DNA of 39,472 bases from NCBI GenBank assembly GCA_018500105.2, contig JAHBAL020000552.1, forward strand, positions 1 to 39,472. The letters run 5' to 3'. The translations under genes were made by a program, and so were the position numbers. The notes beneath the pieces are model-generated. The model ran no database searches. It had not been told where the DNA came from and saw only the letters and a list, made by a program, of their open reading frames with translations. Shown one piece after another: positions 30,626 to 39,341 of this stretch; the first letter of the stretch is position 1; every line of letters begins with the position of its first letter. Source of the stretch: Anaerolineae bacterium. GTDB taxonomy: Bacteria; Chloroflexota; Anaerolineae; J036; Brachytrichaceae.

Positions 30626-33166
30626 ATGAAGCAACCTTCATCGAATCCTTCACCAGAATTTACACGGACGGTTTTTCCATCTGACATGCGTGGCTGGCCG
30701 CTGCCAACCGATGGCTTGAACGCGACGAGCAACCTGAAATTGCCCGAAATGTTTGATGTGCCGGTATTGCCATTGCGCGAGATGGTTATTTTTCCTCGTT
30801 CGATCTTGCCATTGACCATTGGGCGTGATCGCTCGCTTAATGCAATTGAGGCAGCCAGTAGCGTGAGTATTATTGCGACCATTGCCCAAAAGACGGGTAA
30901 CGAGACTGATGCTGCGCCTTTGCCGTCAGATTTGTTTACAGTGGGCACGCTGTGCGGTATGGGGCGTTCATTGCGCCTGCCAGATGGCACGACCAGCTTG
31001 GTGGTGCAGGGTGGCAGCCGTGTTGAGGTGGTCGAGTGGGTGCAAGCCACGCCATTTTTGGTGGCGCGGGTGAAATTGGTGCAAGAGCCGCAAAGCCAAA
31101 GCCCGGCCCTCAGCGCCATGTCGCGGGCGGTGTTGTCGTTGTTTGAGCAAGTGGTGTCGTTTGATCGCACCTTGCCCGAAGAATCGTATGTGTATGCCAT
31201 GAACGCGAGCGGGCCGAGTGCGTTGGCCGATTTTATTGCGCAGGCGCTCAATTTGCCGTTGATCGAGGCACAAGAATTGCTCGAATTGCGCGACCCATTG
31301 GTGCGGCTGCAAAAAATTAGCGTCAAGCTCGGCAAACGATTAGAGGTGCTCGAACTCGAAGACCGTATTCATGAGCAAGTGCAGCTTGAGATGGACAAAG
31401 GCCAGCGCGAAGTGTTTTTGCGCGAGCAAATTCGGGCCATTCAAACCGAGCTGGGCGAATTGGAAAGCGACGAGCATTCGGTGAGCGCGTTGCGGGCGCG
31501 GTTGCAGCATAAGAACATGCCTGAAGCGGTGCGTTTGAAAGCCGAACAAGAAATTAATCGTCTGAGCCATATGAATGGCATGATGCCCGAAGTAGGCATG
31601 GCGCGGGCGTATATCGAATGGCTGTTGAATTTGCCTTGGTCGGAGCAAACGCAAGATCGCCTTGATTTGACTTATGCGCATCAAATTTTGAACGAGCGAC
31701 ATTATGGCTTGCAAAAGATGAAAGAGCGCATCCTCGAATATATTGCGGTGCGCAAATTGGCAGGCGACAAAATGCGCAGCCCAATCTTGTGCTTTGTTGG
31801 GCCGCCGGGCACGGGCAAAACCTCGTTGGCGCGTGGCATTGCCGATTCGCTGGGCCGCAAATTTGTGCGGATGTCGTTGGGTGGTGTGCGCGATGAGGCC
31901 GAGATACGCGGACATCGGCGCACTTATATTGGCGCGTTGCCGGGCCGCATTTTGCAAACCATGCGGCGGGCGGGCACAGTGAACCCGCTGTTTGTGCTGG
32001 ACGAAATTGACAAGATCGGCGATGATTTTCGCGGCGATCCGGCTGCGGCCTTGCTCGAGGTGCTTGACCCCGAACAAAATAGCGAATTTGAAGATCATTA
32101 TCTTGATGTGCCTTACGATTTGTCGAAAGTGCTGTGGGTGACGACGGCGAATAGCTTGCACAGCTTGCCGCCCGCGTTGGTTGATCGCATGGAGATCATC
32201 GAGTTTTCGGGCTATGTTGAAGAAGAAAAATTGGCGATTGCCAAGCGTTATCTTGTGCCGCGCCAGTTGGAGGAGAATGGCTTGCTCAATCATCCGATGC
32301 GATTTTCGGATGAATTTTTAACCCAAATTATTCGTGAATATACCTATGAAGCGGGGGTGCGTAATCTTGACCGCGAGATTGCGACTGTGTGTCGCAAGGC
32401 GGCGCGAAAAGTGGCCGAAAATAAGCCATTCCCAAATCGGCCTACGCCGAAAATGCTGCCCAAATACCTTGGCCCGCCGCGCTTTGATTTTGGCCGCACC
32501 GAAGACACCGACCAAGTTGGGATTGCCAATGGGGTGTCGTGGACTGAGAGCGGCGGCGATTTGATGCCGATTGAAGTGACTTTGGTGGCAGGGAAGGGGA
32601 ATTTAATGTTGACTGGTTCGCTGGGCGAGGTGATGCAAGAGTCGGCCCAAGCCGCCATGAGCTATGCGCGTTCAGTCGCTGACCAATACGGCATCAATGC
32701 GCAGATGTTTGAAAAGAGCGATATTCACATTCATGTGGCTGAGGGTGCTGTGCCAAAAGATGGCCCATCGGCGGGCATTACGATGGCGACGGCGCTTATT
32801 TCGTCGCTTACAAAAACACCGGTGCGGCGTGATGTGGCGATGACGGGCGAAATTACGCTGCGTGGGCGTGTATTGCCGATTGGCGGTGTGCGCGAAAAGT
32901 TGCTGGCTGCGCATCGGGCCGGTGTGCGCACGTTTATTTTGCCCAAGAAAAATGATAAAGACCTTGAAGAAGTGCCAAAGCGCGTATTGCGCGATGTCAA
33001 ATTGATTAAAGTGAATGATATGGCTGAGGTGCTGAATGTGGCGATGACGCCGGGATTGGTGGCGGGGCAACCTGTTGCGAAAGCCAAGACTAAACGCACC
33101 CCTCGTCCAACGACTGCCCCTCGCCGCCCGCGTGCGCCAAAAGCCAGTGTTACGGCAACGGCGTAA
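30626..33166 (+). CDS. lon: ATP-dependent Lon protease
   Basis: This 846-residue AAA+ serine protease degrades misfolded and regulatory proteins in the cytoplasm. In order: an N-terminal LonN domain from about residue 45 (VPVLPLREMVIFP), a coiled-coil stretch (about 240-315), Walker A GPPGTGKT (392-399), Walker B FVLDEID (456-462), and a protease domain with the Ser-Lys dyad Ser715 (KDGPSAG) and Lys758 (GGVREKLL), at the standard 43-residue spacing. Two unusual ends are seen: a 40-residue N-terminal extension and a basic Pro/Arg/Lys-rich C-terminal tail (about 820-846), which may bind nucleic acid or partners. Both are readable in frame. Confidence 0.97.
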   Translation: MKQPSSNPSPEFTRTVFPSDMRGWPLPTDGLNATSNLKLPEMFDVPVLPLREMVIFPRSILPLTIGRDRSLNAIEAASSVSIIATIAQKTGNETDAAPLPSDLFTVGTLCGMGRSLRLPDGTTSLVVQGGSRVEVVEWVQATPFLVARVKLVQEPQSQSPALSAMSRAVLSLFEQVVSFDRTLPEESYVYAMNASGPSALADFIAQALNLPLIEAQELLELRDPLVRLQKISVKLGKRLEVLELEDRIHEQVQLEMDKGQREVFLREQIRAIQTELGELESDEHSVSALRARLQHKNMPEAVRLKAEQEINRLSHMNGMMPEVGMARAYIEWLLNLPWSEQTQDRLDLTYAHQILNERHYGLQKMKERILEYIAVRKLAGDKMRSPILCFVGPPGTGKTSLARGIADSLGRKFVRMSLGGVRDEAEIRGHRRTYIGALPGRILQTMRRAGTVNPLFVLDEIDKIGDDFRGDPAAALLEVLDPEQNSEFEDHYLDVPYDLSKVLWVTTANSLHSLPPALVDRMEIIEFSGYVEEEKLAIAKRYLVPRQLEENGLLNHPMRFSDEFLTQIIREYTYEAGVRNLDREIATVCRKAARKVAENKPFPNRPTPKMLPKYLGPPRFDFGRTEDTDQVGIANGVSWTESGGDLMPIEVTLVAGKGNLMLTGSLGEVMQESAQAAMSYARSVADQYGINAQMFEKSDIHIHVAEGAVPKDGPSAGITMATALISSLTKTPVRRDVAMTGEITLRGRVLPIGGVREKLLAAHRAGVRTFILPKKNDKDLEEVPKRVLRDVKLIKVNDMAEVLNVAMTPGLVAGQPVAKAKTKRTPRPTTAPRRPRAPKASVTATA

Positions 33167-33173
33167 TTTGATG

Positions 33174-33215
33174 ATGCGTCGGTGATGTCGCTACATTCAG
33201 ATCTCACCGACGCAT
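33174..33215 (+). terminator. Possible terminator hairpin after lon
   Basis: ATGCGTCGGTGA (33174-33185) pairs perfectly with TCACCGACGCAT (33204-33215), with an 18-nt loop, 7 nt after the lon stop. No T tract follows. It may be a weak terminator or a stabilising hairpin. Confidence 0.4.
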
Positions 33216-33300
33216 GCGGCATATGACATTTGTCATGGCGTTGTATAGGATGTATGGCCCTTTGTTTTAGATGTTTGCTCAATATGACCGAAGACAGTCC

Positions 33301-33306
33301 TATAAT
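33301..33306 (+). promoter_or_regulatory. Probable -10 box of the peptide transporter operon
   Basis: A perfect TATAAT lies 77 bp upstream of the binding-protein start. The nearest -35-like hexamer, TTGCTC (33275-33280), is 20 bp upstream, which is longer than ideal. The gene has its own strong ribosome site (AAAGGAGAG), as expected for an abundantly made binding protein. Confidence 0.45.
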
Positions 33307-33383
33307 GTAATGAATGTGTTTGCAAAAATTCATTTGCAACTCATCTAACGATAACCTCATCGAAAATATAAAAGGAGAGTTTA

Positions 33384-35228
33384 ATGAACAAGCGATATTT
33401 AACCGTTAGCGGCAGCACAATTGTGGCTGCCTCTATCCTTCTCGCTGCTTGTGCTGCCCCCACAGCACCGCCGCCAGTGGAGAAGATTGTCGAAAAAGTG
33501 GTCACTTCGGCTCCACAGGTGGTCGAAAAAGTGGTCGAGAAGGTGGTTGTGGCAACGGCAGTGCCAGCCCCGGCTAAGCCAGCCGCCGCCAAAGCCCTGC
33601 GCATCAATCTTGGCGCATTCCCCGACAACATTGACCCTCAAAAGGCTTCATTTGTGAACGAAATCGCCCATCTTAAGCTGATGTATGAAGGCTTGGCAAA
33701 ATTTAATGAAAAGCTCGAGACTATCCCGGGCGCTGCCGAGAAGTGGGAGAGCAACAAAGATGGCTCTGAATGGGTTTTTACCTTGCGCAAGGGTTTGAAA
33801 TATAGCGATGGTAGCCTCTTGAATGCCAAGCGCTTTGAATATTCGGCAATTCGCAATATTAACCCTGTCACCGCAGGCGAATATGGGACCATCACCAACG
33901 AAGTGAAGGGCGCAGAAGATTGGCAAGACAACTATGGCGTTGCCAACGATGCCAAGGAAAAGGATGCTGCCAAGAAAGCCAAAGCCGCCGACGCTGCCAA
34001 GAAAGGCGAAGAGACCGTCCGCGCGAGCATTCAAGCCCTTGGTGCGGATGGCAAGGCATGTAAGGACTATAAGCAAGAAGATTGCTTAACCTTGAAGTTC
34101 AGCCTTAAGCAACCCGCTCCTTACTGGCCCACCATCATGGCTTTGTGGACCATGTTCCCCGCTAAGGAAGAGAATATTGAGAACGGCACATTTAAGGACT
34201 GGTTTAACTATCCAAAATTCCAGACCGGCAATGGCCCCTATGTGATGGCCTCGCTCGAACCCTTCCAACGCGCTAAGTTCACACCCAACAAGAACTACTA
34301 TGGTGGCGTGGGCAAGACCGATATTGAATATAGCTATTTGACCGATAGCGCCGTCGCCTTCCAAGCGTATAAGAGCGGCGACTTCGATATTGTTGGTTTG
34401 GCGGCTGAAGACTTGCCAACCGTGAACAATGACGCAACCTTGAAGGCACAAGCCAAGATTTATCCTGGATCGTGCACCACTGGTTTGCAATTCCGTAACT
34501 TTACCAAGCCATTTGATGATCCGAAGGTTCGCCAATCATTTGCCTATGCCATTGACCGTGAGCGCTGGGTGAAGGACGTGTTGAAGGACTTGGGCGCACC
34601 GGCCTTGACTTGGATTCCACCCGGATATCCCGGCTTCAAGCAAGGCGAAACTAGCTTCAAATATAGCAAGGATGCCGCGTTGAAGTCATTGTCTGAATCA
34701 ACTTATAAGGATGCAAAGTCGTTGCCACCCATCGTTTTGAGCTTCGGCGACAACCCACGCAACCGCACTCGCTACGAGTGGCTGGGCGCACGCTTTAAAG
34801 AGGTTTATGGCAATGACCTGAAGATCGAATTGAAACCAATTGAGGCCACTGCCTTCACTGCCTTGCAAAAGGACAAGAACAGCGGTTTGCAAATGTTTAT
34901 CGGTGGTTGGTGTGCTGACTATCCGGATCCACAAAACTGGTTGAGCGTGTATTTCAACAGCAAGACTACGTTTGCGCAACGCATTGGCTATGTCAACCCA
35001 GAATTTGACAAGCTGACCCAACAAGCCGATGTTGAGTTGGATGCAAAGAAGCGTGCTGATTTGTATCAAAAGGCGCAAGATGTGTTGGTTGCCGATCAAC
35101 CCATCGCCTTCTTCTGGAACAACGTCAATTCTTATTTGGTCAAGCCAAACGTGAAGGGCATCAAGACCACGCCACAAGATTCAGGTTGGCCGGGAGACAT
35201 TGACCCCATCAATATCACCATTGACTAA
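33384..35228 (+). CDS. Peptide/nickel-type ABC transporter substrate-binding lipoprotein (SBP family 5)
   Basis: This 614-residue OppA/DppA-family binding protein has a lipobox LAAC with Cys23. A linker of repeated Val-Glu-Lys units (VEKIVEKVV, then VVEKVVEKVV, residues 32-58) follows. Such linkers are common in Chloroflexota binding proteins, which supports the taxonomic inference. The mature domain begins at 'ALRINLGAFPDNIDPQKA' and contains the family region 'WVFTLRKGLKYSDGS'. An Ala/Lys-rich insertion (about 186-213, KDAAKKAKAADAAKK) is unusual and probably helical. The start has GGAGAG 6 nt upstream. The permease genes follow after a large hairpin. Confidence 0.93.
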   Translation: MNKRYLTVSGSTIVAASILLAACAAPTAPPPVEKIVEKVVTSAPQVVEKVVEKVVVATAVPAPAKPAAAKALRINLGAFPDNIDPQKASFVNEIAHLKLMYEGLAKFNEKLETIPGAAEKWESNKDGSEWVFTLRKGLKYSDGSLLNAKRFEYSAIRNINPVTAGEYGTITNEVKGAEDWQDNYGVANDAKEKDAAKKAKAADAAKKGEETVRASIQALGADGKACKDYKQEDCLTLKFSLKQPAPYWPTIMALWTMFPAKEENIENGTFKDWFNYPKFQTGNGPYVMASLEPFQRAKFTPNKNYYGGVGKTDIEYSYLTDSAVAFQAYKSGDFDIVGLAAEDLPTVNNDATLKAQAKIYPGSCTTGLQFRNFTKPFDDPKVRQSFAYAIDRERWVKDVLKDLGAPALTWIPPGYPGFKQGETSFKYSKDAALKSLSESTYKDAKSLPPIVLSFGDNPRNRTRYEWLGARFKEVYGNDLKIELKPIEATAFTALQKDKNSGLQMFIGGWCADYPDPQNWLSVYFNSKTTFAQRIGYVNPEFDKLTQQADVELDAKKRADLYQKAQDVLVADQPIAFFWNNVNSYLVKPNVKGIKTTPQDSGWPGDIDPINITID

Positions 35229-35279
35229 CGTTTCGTTGTGCTCGCTATCTTGACCATGTCATATTAAGAGAGCGATATA

Positions 35280-35329
35280 CCGATTTCACCCTATTTGTCT
35301 TGCTTGCAAGACAAATAGGGCGAAATCGG
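35280..35329. repeat. Long perfect-stem hairpin between binding protein and permease genes
   Basis: Two 24-nt arms (35280-35303 and 35306-35329) are complementary at 23 of 24 positions around a TT loop. The sequence is single-copy in the window and shows no heptamer unit. No T run follows, so simple termination is unlikely. It sits 52 nt after the binding-protein stop and 73 nt before the permease gene, where transcript processing or 3'-end protection commonly gives the binding protein higher expression than the permeases. Confidence 0.85.
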
Positions 35330-35402
35330 CGAACTGATTTAAGCTTAATTTGAGTTCTTTGCAAGAATTAAGCCATAAAAACCCTCTTTTTAATCTTTAA
35401 TT

Positions 35403-36407
35403 ATGTTTGGATTCATCCTTCGGAGACTTGTCTCGACCATCCCAGTCTTAATTTTGATTTCGCTGGTGACGTTTTTGCTCATGCACGCTGCTCCGGGTGG
35501 CCCTTGGGACCGCGACGAGGAAAATGGCAAGGAAATCCCAGCAGCGATTAAGAAACTGCTCGACCAAGAATTTGGCCTTGATCAGCCACTCTGGCGACAA
35601 TATACCGGCTATGTGATCGGCGATTATCGAAATGCCGATGGTTCGTTCAAATGTGGCGCAATTTGCGGTAACCTTGGGCCTTCATCAAAGCAGCGTGGGC
35701 GCTATGTGCAAGATATTTTGTTCAGTACCACCGCTGAAAATGGCTCTTGGCTGCAATCTAAATTTGGCTTTTCGGTGCGTTTGGCCATTTACGCCTTGTT
35801 ATTTGCGGTGATTTTAGGCATTCCGCTGGGTGTTATTGCGGCGATTAAGCAAAACAGCTTGGTTGATTACGTCGTCACGCTATTTTCAAATATTGGGGTC
35901 GCGGTTCCCAATTTAGTGATGGGCGTATTTTTAATCATCTTATTTGGCGTTCAGCTCAAATGGTTGCCTGTTGTCGCCAAAGATTGGGATTCGGTTACCG
36001 CATGGGTATTGCCCTCATTGACGTATGGGCTGGGCACAATGGCCCGTATGGCAAGCTATACCCGCTCGACCATGCTCGACGTGATGCGCCAAGATTATGT
36101 GCGCACCGCCCGCGCAAAGGGCGCGGCTGAGTTTATTGTGATTTGGAAGCACATGTTTCGTAACACTCTGATTCCAGTCATCACCATTCTTGGCCCAGCA
36201 TTGGCCGGTTTGATCGTCAGCGGTGTCACGATCGAGGCTATGTTTGCCTTCCCGGGCATGGGTTTCGATTTCTTCCGCGCCATCAGCAACCGCGATTATT
36301 CGATGATTATGGGCACGTCGTTGCTTTTTGCCGCGTTGATCGTGATTGCCAACATGAGCGTAGACATTTTGTATGGCTTGGTTGACCCGCGTGTGCGTGT
36401 TGAATAA
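35403..36407 (+). CDS. Peptide/nickel-type ABC permease, DppB/OppB-like
   Basis: This 334-residue membrane permease starts with the conserved FILRRLVSTIPVLILISLVTFLLMHAAPGGP segment of the DppB family. It ends with a DPRVR motif. The EAA loop that contacts the ATPases is YVRTARAKGAAEFIVIWKHMFRN (about 235-257). Between helices 1 and 2 there is a long outer loop (about 30-120), typical of the family, with Cys82 and Cys86 present. It works with the next gene product as a heterodimer. The start lies in an AT-rich stretch without a strong ribosome site. Confidence 0.94.
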   Translation: MFGFILRRLVSTIPVLILISLVTFLLMHAAPGGPWDRDEENGKEIPAAIKKLLDQEFGLDQPLWRQYTGYVIGDYRNADGSFKCGAICGNLGPSSKQRGRYVQDILFSTTAENGSWLQSKFGFSVRLAIYALLFAVILGIPLGVIAAIKQNSLVDYVVTLFSNIGVAVPNLVMGVFLIILFGVQLKWLPVVAKDWDSVTAWVLPSLTYGLGTMARMASYTRSTMLDVMRQDYVRTARAKGAAEFIVIWKHMFRNTLIPVITILGPALAGLIVSGVTIEAMFAFPGMGFDFFRAISNRDYSMIMGTSLLFAALIVIANMSVDILYGLVDPRVRVE

Positions 36408-36425
36408 AAGCTCAGGAGAAAGATC

Positions 36426-37418
36426 ATGGCACAAATTGCAAAACCCGCGCCGCAACTGACAAAAGCACAAATTGACGCAAAAATGGCGAATTCGGACAAC
36501 CAATGGCAATTGGCTTGGCGGCGTTTGCGTCGTAACAAAGCGGCATTGGTCAGCATGGTCATTTTGATTGGCTTTTTAGTCATCTCATTGCTCGCCCCGG
36601 CCATTGCGCCACACAACCCGCTTGAGCAGCGCACCACCGAATTTCAGCAAACGCCGCCATTTTGGCAGGCCCAATCGCCAGCGGGCAAAAATTACAACTC
36701 CTCATTTTTATTGGGGACCGATAGCCTTGGGCGTGATGTGTTCAGCCGCATCATTTACGGCTCACGCACATCATTTGTGCTCAGCCTCTTGCCGCTGGTC
36801 ATCGTCATGGTTATTGGCATGTTGATCGGCTTTACGGCGGGGCTGTTGGGTGGCAAAGTAGACAATATTTTGATGCGCATCACCGACATTTTTTATGCGT
36901 TTCCAGATACATTGTTTATCGTGCTCATTTTCGTCACGGTTGGCAATACCTTTATTGGGCGCGTCGGCAATGGCGTATTGTTGTTTGCCTTGTCTATTGG
37001 TGTGCTATTTTGGGTTGGCTTGGCACGCCTCACACGTGGGCAAGCGCTGATCTTGAAAGGCCGTGAATTTGTCGAGGCTGCACGCAGTCTCGGTTCGTCG
37101 CAGTGGGAACTGATGTGGAAGCATATCTTCCCCAATAGCTTGAGCATTATCATCATTTGGGCCGCCTACGCCATCCCCGGCTTCGTGCTGATTGAAGTGA
37201 CACTCGGTTTCTTGGGCATTGGTTTGCGCCCGTCGCTCGACCCGAACGAGATATTCCTGACCAGTTGGGGGCGTTTGCTGCTCGATGGCCGCAACGATAT
37301 TCAAAGCCAACCCGGTTTCTTGCTTGGCACAGTTGGCACAATTGCGCTTTATGTCATTTCATTGCGCTTTTTTGCCGATGGCTTGCGCGATGCGCTCGAC
37401 CCACGCCAGAAGGGTTAA
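36426..37418 (+). CDS. Peptide/nickel-type ABC permease, DppC/OppC-like
   Basis: This 330-residue partner permease has the N-terminal 'WQLAWRRLRRNKAALVSMVILIGFLVISLLAP' helix characteristic of DppC and the phrase 'LLGTDSLGRDVFSRIIYGSRTS' (about 97-118). The coupling loop is EFVEAARSLGSSQWELMWKHIFPN. It ends GLRDALDPRQKG, as in the family. A Shine-Dalgarno CAGGAGAA lies 7 nt before the ATG. No ATPase gene follows; the usual DppD/DppF genes are missing from the window, so ATPases must be supplied from elsewhere. Confidence 0.95.
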   Translation: MAQIAKPAPQLTKAQIDAKMANSDNQWQLAWRRLRRNKAALVSMVILIGFLVISLLAPAIAPHNPLEQRTTEFQQTPPFWQAQSPAGKNYNSSFLLGTDSLGRDVFSRIIYGSRTSFVLSLLPLVIVMVIGMLIGFTAGLLGGKVDNILMRITDIFYAFPDTLFIVLIFVTVGNTFIGRVGNGVLLFALSIGVLFWVGLARLTRGQALILKGREFVEAARSLGSSQWELMWKHIFPNSLSIIIIWAAYAIPGFVLIEVTLGFLGIGLRPSLDPNEIFLTSWGRLLLDGRNDIQSQPGFLLGTVGTIALYVISLRFFADGLRDALDPRQKG

Positions 37419-37419
37419 T

Positions 37420-38271
37420 ATGAATTTCCCCATTATTGATACCCACGTGCATTTGTGGGACCCGACCTTGTTTCGTATGGCGTGGCTTGATGGACAAGTC
37501 GCCATCAACCAGCCGTTTTACCCCGCCGATTATGCTGAGCATACCGATGGCTTGAATATTGAAGCCTATGTTTACGCCGAGGTGAATATTGCGCCTGAAT
37601 ATGCGCTGATGGAGGCATATTGGGTGGCCGAGCAGGCCAAAGACGACCCACGTCTTAAAGGCTTGATCGCCCATGCACCGCTCGAATATGGCGAACAAGT
37701 GCGGGCCTATTTGCATTCGTTGGTCGAAATTACGCCCCTGACCAAAGGCGTGCGGCGCTTGCTGCAAGGCGAAGCCGACCCCGCTTTTTGCTTGCAACCA
37801 CGTTTTGTGGCTGGCGTGCAAATGCTGGCCGAATTTGGCTTGTCCTTCGACATTTGCGTCAAGCATCATCAGCTTGCCAGCGCGGTGGAATTGGCGCGCC
37901 GCTGCCCAAATACACAATTCATCCTCGATCATATCGGCAAGCCCGATATCAAGGCCGGTTTGCTTGATCCTTGGCGCGATCATATCCGCCAATTGGCAGC
38001 CTTGCCAAATGTGACCTGCAAAGTGAGCGGCATGGTCACCGAGGCCGATATGCTGCGCTGGCAACCGGCAGACTTAAAGCCATATCTGGAGCATGTGCTG
38101 GCGTGTTTTGGCGAAGACCGCGTGATGTTTGGCGGTGATTGGTCGGTGGTGTTGCTTGCCGCCAGCTACAAGCAGTGGGTCGAAGCCTTGTCACAACTCA
38201 CTGCCCACCTCTCACCCGATGCCCAACGCAAATTATGGGCCGAGAATGGTCGGCGCGTATATCGTTTGTGA
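37420..38271 (+). CDS. Amidohydrolase superfamily metal-dependent hydrolase (COG3618-like)
   Basis: This 283-residue TIM-barrel hydrolase shows the metal motif DTHVHLW (Asp7, His9, His11) at the start. A second conserved segment is 'FILDHIGKPDI', and the C-terminal catalytic Asp lies in MFGGDWSVVL. This pattern fits the lactonase/2-pyrone-4,6-dicarboxylate hydrolase group (COG3618, including L-fucono-1,5-lactonase). The exact lactone is unknown. I start at ATG 37420, one base after the permease stop; the frame runs 45 codons further upstream, but that part only overlaps the permease gene. Its place in the operon suggests it acts on an imported compound, which is an inference. Confidence 0.88.
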   Translation: MNFPIIDTHVHLWDPTLFRMAWLDGQVAINQPFYPADYAEHTDGLNIEAYVYAEVNIAPEYALMEAYWVAEQAKDDPRLKGLIAHAPLEYGEQVRAYLHSLVEITPLTKGVRRLLQGEADPAFCLQPRFVAGVQMLAEFGLSFDICVKHHQLASAVELARRCPNTQFILDHIGKPDIKAGLLDPWRDHIRQLAALPNVTCKVSGMVTEADMLRWQPADLKPYLEHVLACFGEDRVMFGGDWSVVLLAASYKQWVEALSQLTAHLSPDAQRKLWAENGRRVYRL

Positions 38272-38288
38272 GCATCATTATGCTTGCG

Positions 38289-39341
38289 CTATTTGTTTTT
38301 GGCCGCCACAATTTGCGCCATCGTCGCCAAGGCGATTTCTTCGGGCGTTTTGCTCGCAAGATCAAGACCGATTGGCGCATGGAGCCGATCAACCACCTCG
38401 ACCGCCAACCCCGCCGCCAATAGCCGCTCGCGGCGTTTGGCGCGGGTGCTTTTGCCGCCCAGCGCGCCCACATAAAACGCCACGCTGGGCAAGGCGATTT
38501 TGAGTGCTTGGTCGTCGAATTTGGCATCGTGAGTGAGGGTAACAATGGCAGTGGCGCGGGTGATGGGCACATGTTTAAATGCCTCACGCGGCCATTCCCT
38601 CACCAGTTCATCTACATGCCCAAAACGCAAGCTGTTGCCAAACGCGGCGCGAGGGTCAATGACAATGCTGCGATAGCCGACCAGTTTGGCGATATGGGTC
38701 AGGGCGATGGCGATATGCACCCCGCCGATGATGATCAGCGTTGGGGAGGGCAATTGCACATCCACAAAAACATCGAGGTCTTCGCCCAGCCCTGTTTGGG
38801 TGGCGGTTAATATGACTCGTTGCGATTGCCCACGCGCCAAAGCCGCCTGTGCTGCTTGTTGCAAAGAGAGACCGATCGGCGATGTGGCTGCCGATGCGTC
38901 TTGGCGGGATGGGGTATCGGTGACAATGGCCTTTTGCCCGACCATGCCTGCGCCTTGCACGACGGTGGCGATGGCAACAGCATATTCTCCCGCTGCCGCG
39001 TCGCGCCACAATTGGTGAATATGGGGCTGTAGTGGCTCGACAAATACCTCGACCGTGCCGCCGCAAGCCAAGCCGATGGTCTCGAAGGCAGTTTCATCGG
39101 CCACGCCAAATTGCAACAATTGTGATTTGCCCTCCTCAAGTGCCTGCATGGCGGCTTCGAATACCGCGCCTTCGATGCAGCCGCCACTCACCGACCCCGC
39201 AATTTTGTGGTCGGGCGTCATTGCCATTTTTGCGCCGATGCCACGCGGCGCTGACCCCCATGTTTGGATGACAGTCGCGATGGCGATTTTGTCATTGCCG
39301 TCTTGTTGCCATCGGTTGATCTGGTTGATGATTTCTCGCAT
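38289..39341 (-). CDS. XdhC/CoxI family protein, molybdenum hydroxylase maturation
   Basis: This 350-residue protein contains an N-terminal XdhC region with GSVSGGCIEGAVFEAA (49-64) and LACGGTVEVFVEP (91-103). The C-terminal Rossmann domain starts near residue 205 (LIIIGGVHIAIALTHIAK). XdhC inserts sulfurated molybdopterin into xanthine dehydrogenase-type enzymes. The usual 'GAGHVG' glycine motif is here GGVHIA, a modest variation. The partner hydroxylase is not in the window; genes upstream, beyond the right edge, may encode it. It converges with the amidohydrolase gene with only 17 nt between them. Confidence 0.9.
   Translation of the reverse strand: MREIINQINRWQQDGNDKIAIATVIQTWGSAPRGIGAKMAMTPDHKIAGSVSGGCIEGAVFEAAMQALEEGKSQLLQFGVADETAFETIGLACGGTVEVFVEPLQPHIHQLWRDAAAGEYAVAIATVVQGAGMVGQKAIVTDTPSRQDASAATSPIGLSLQQAAQAALARGQSQRVILTATQTGLGEDLDVFVDVQLPSPTLIIIGGVHIAIALTHIAKLVGYRSIVIDPRAAFGNSLRFGHVDELVREWPREAFKHVPITRATAIVTLTHDAKFDDQALKIALPSVAFYVGALGGKSTRAKRRERLLAAGLAVEVVDRLHAPIGLDLASKTPEEIALATMAQIVAAKNK

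Noticed and set aside
31340-32293. 317-residue minus-strand frame antisense to lon
   Set aside because: A shadow frame of the lon AAA+ domain with biased composition and no family signature.
35280-35329. Intrinsic terminator
   Set aside because: The stem is strong, but there is no T run after it on either strand and the permease genes of the same operon follow.
37285-37419. 45-residue extension of the amidohydrolase
   Set aside because: It overlaps the 3' end of the permease gene in another frame; the metal motif DTHVH sits at the expected place from the ATG at 37420.
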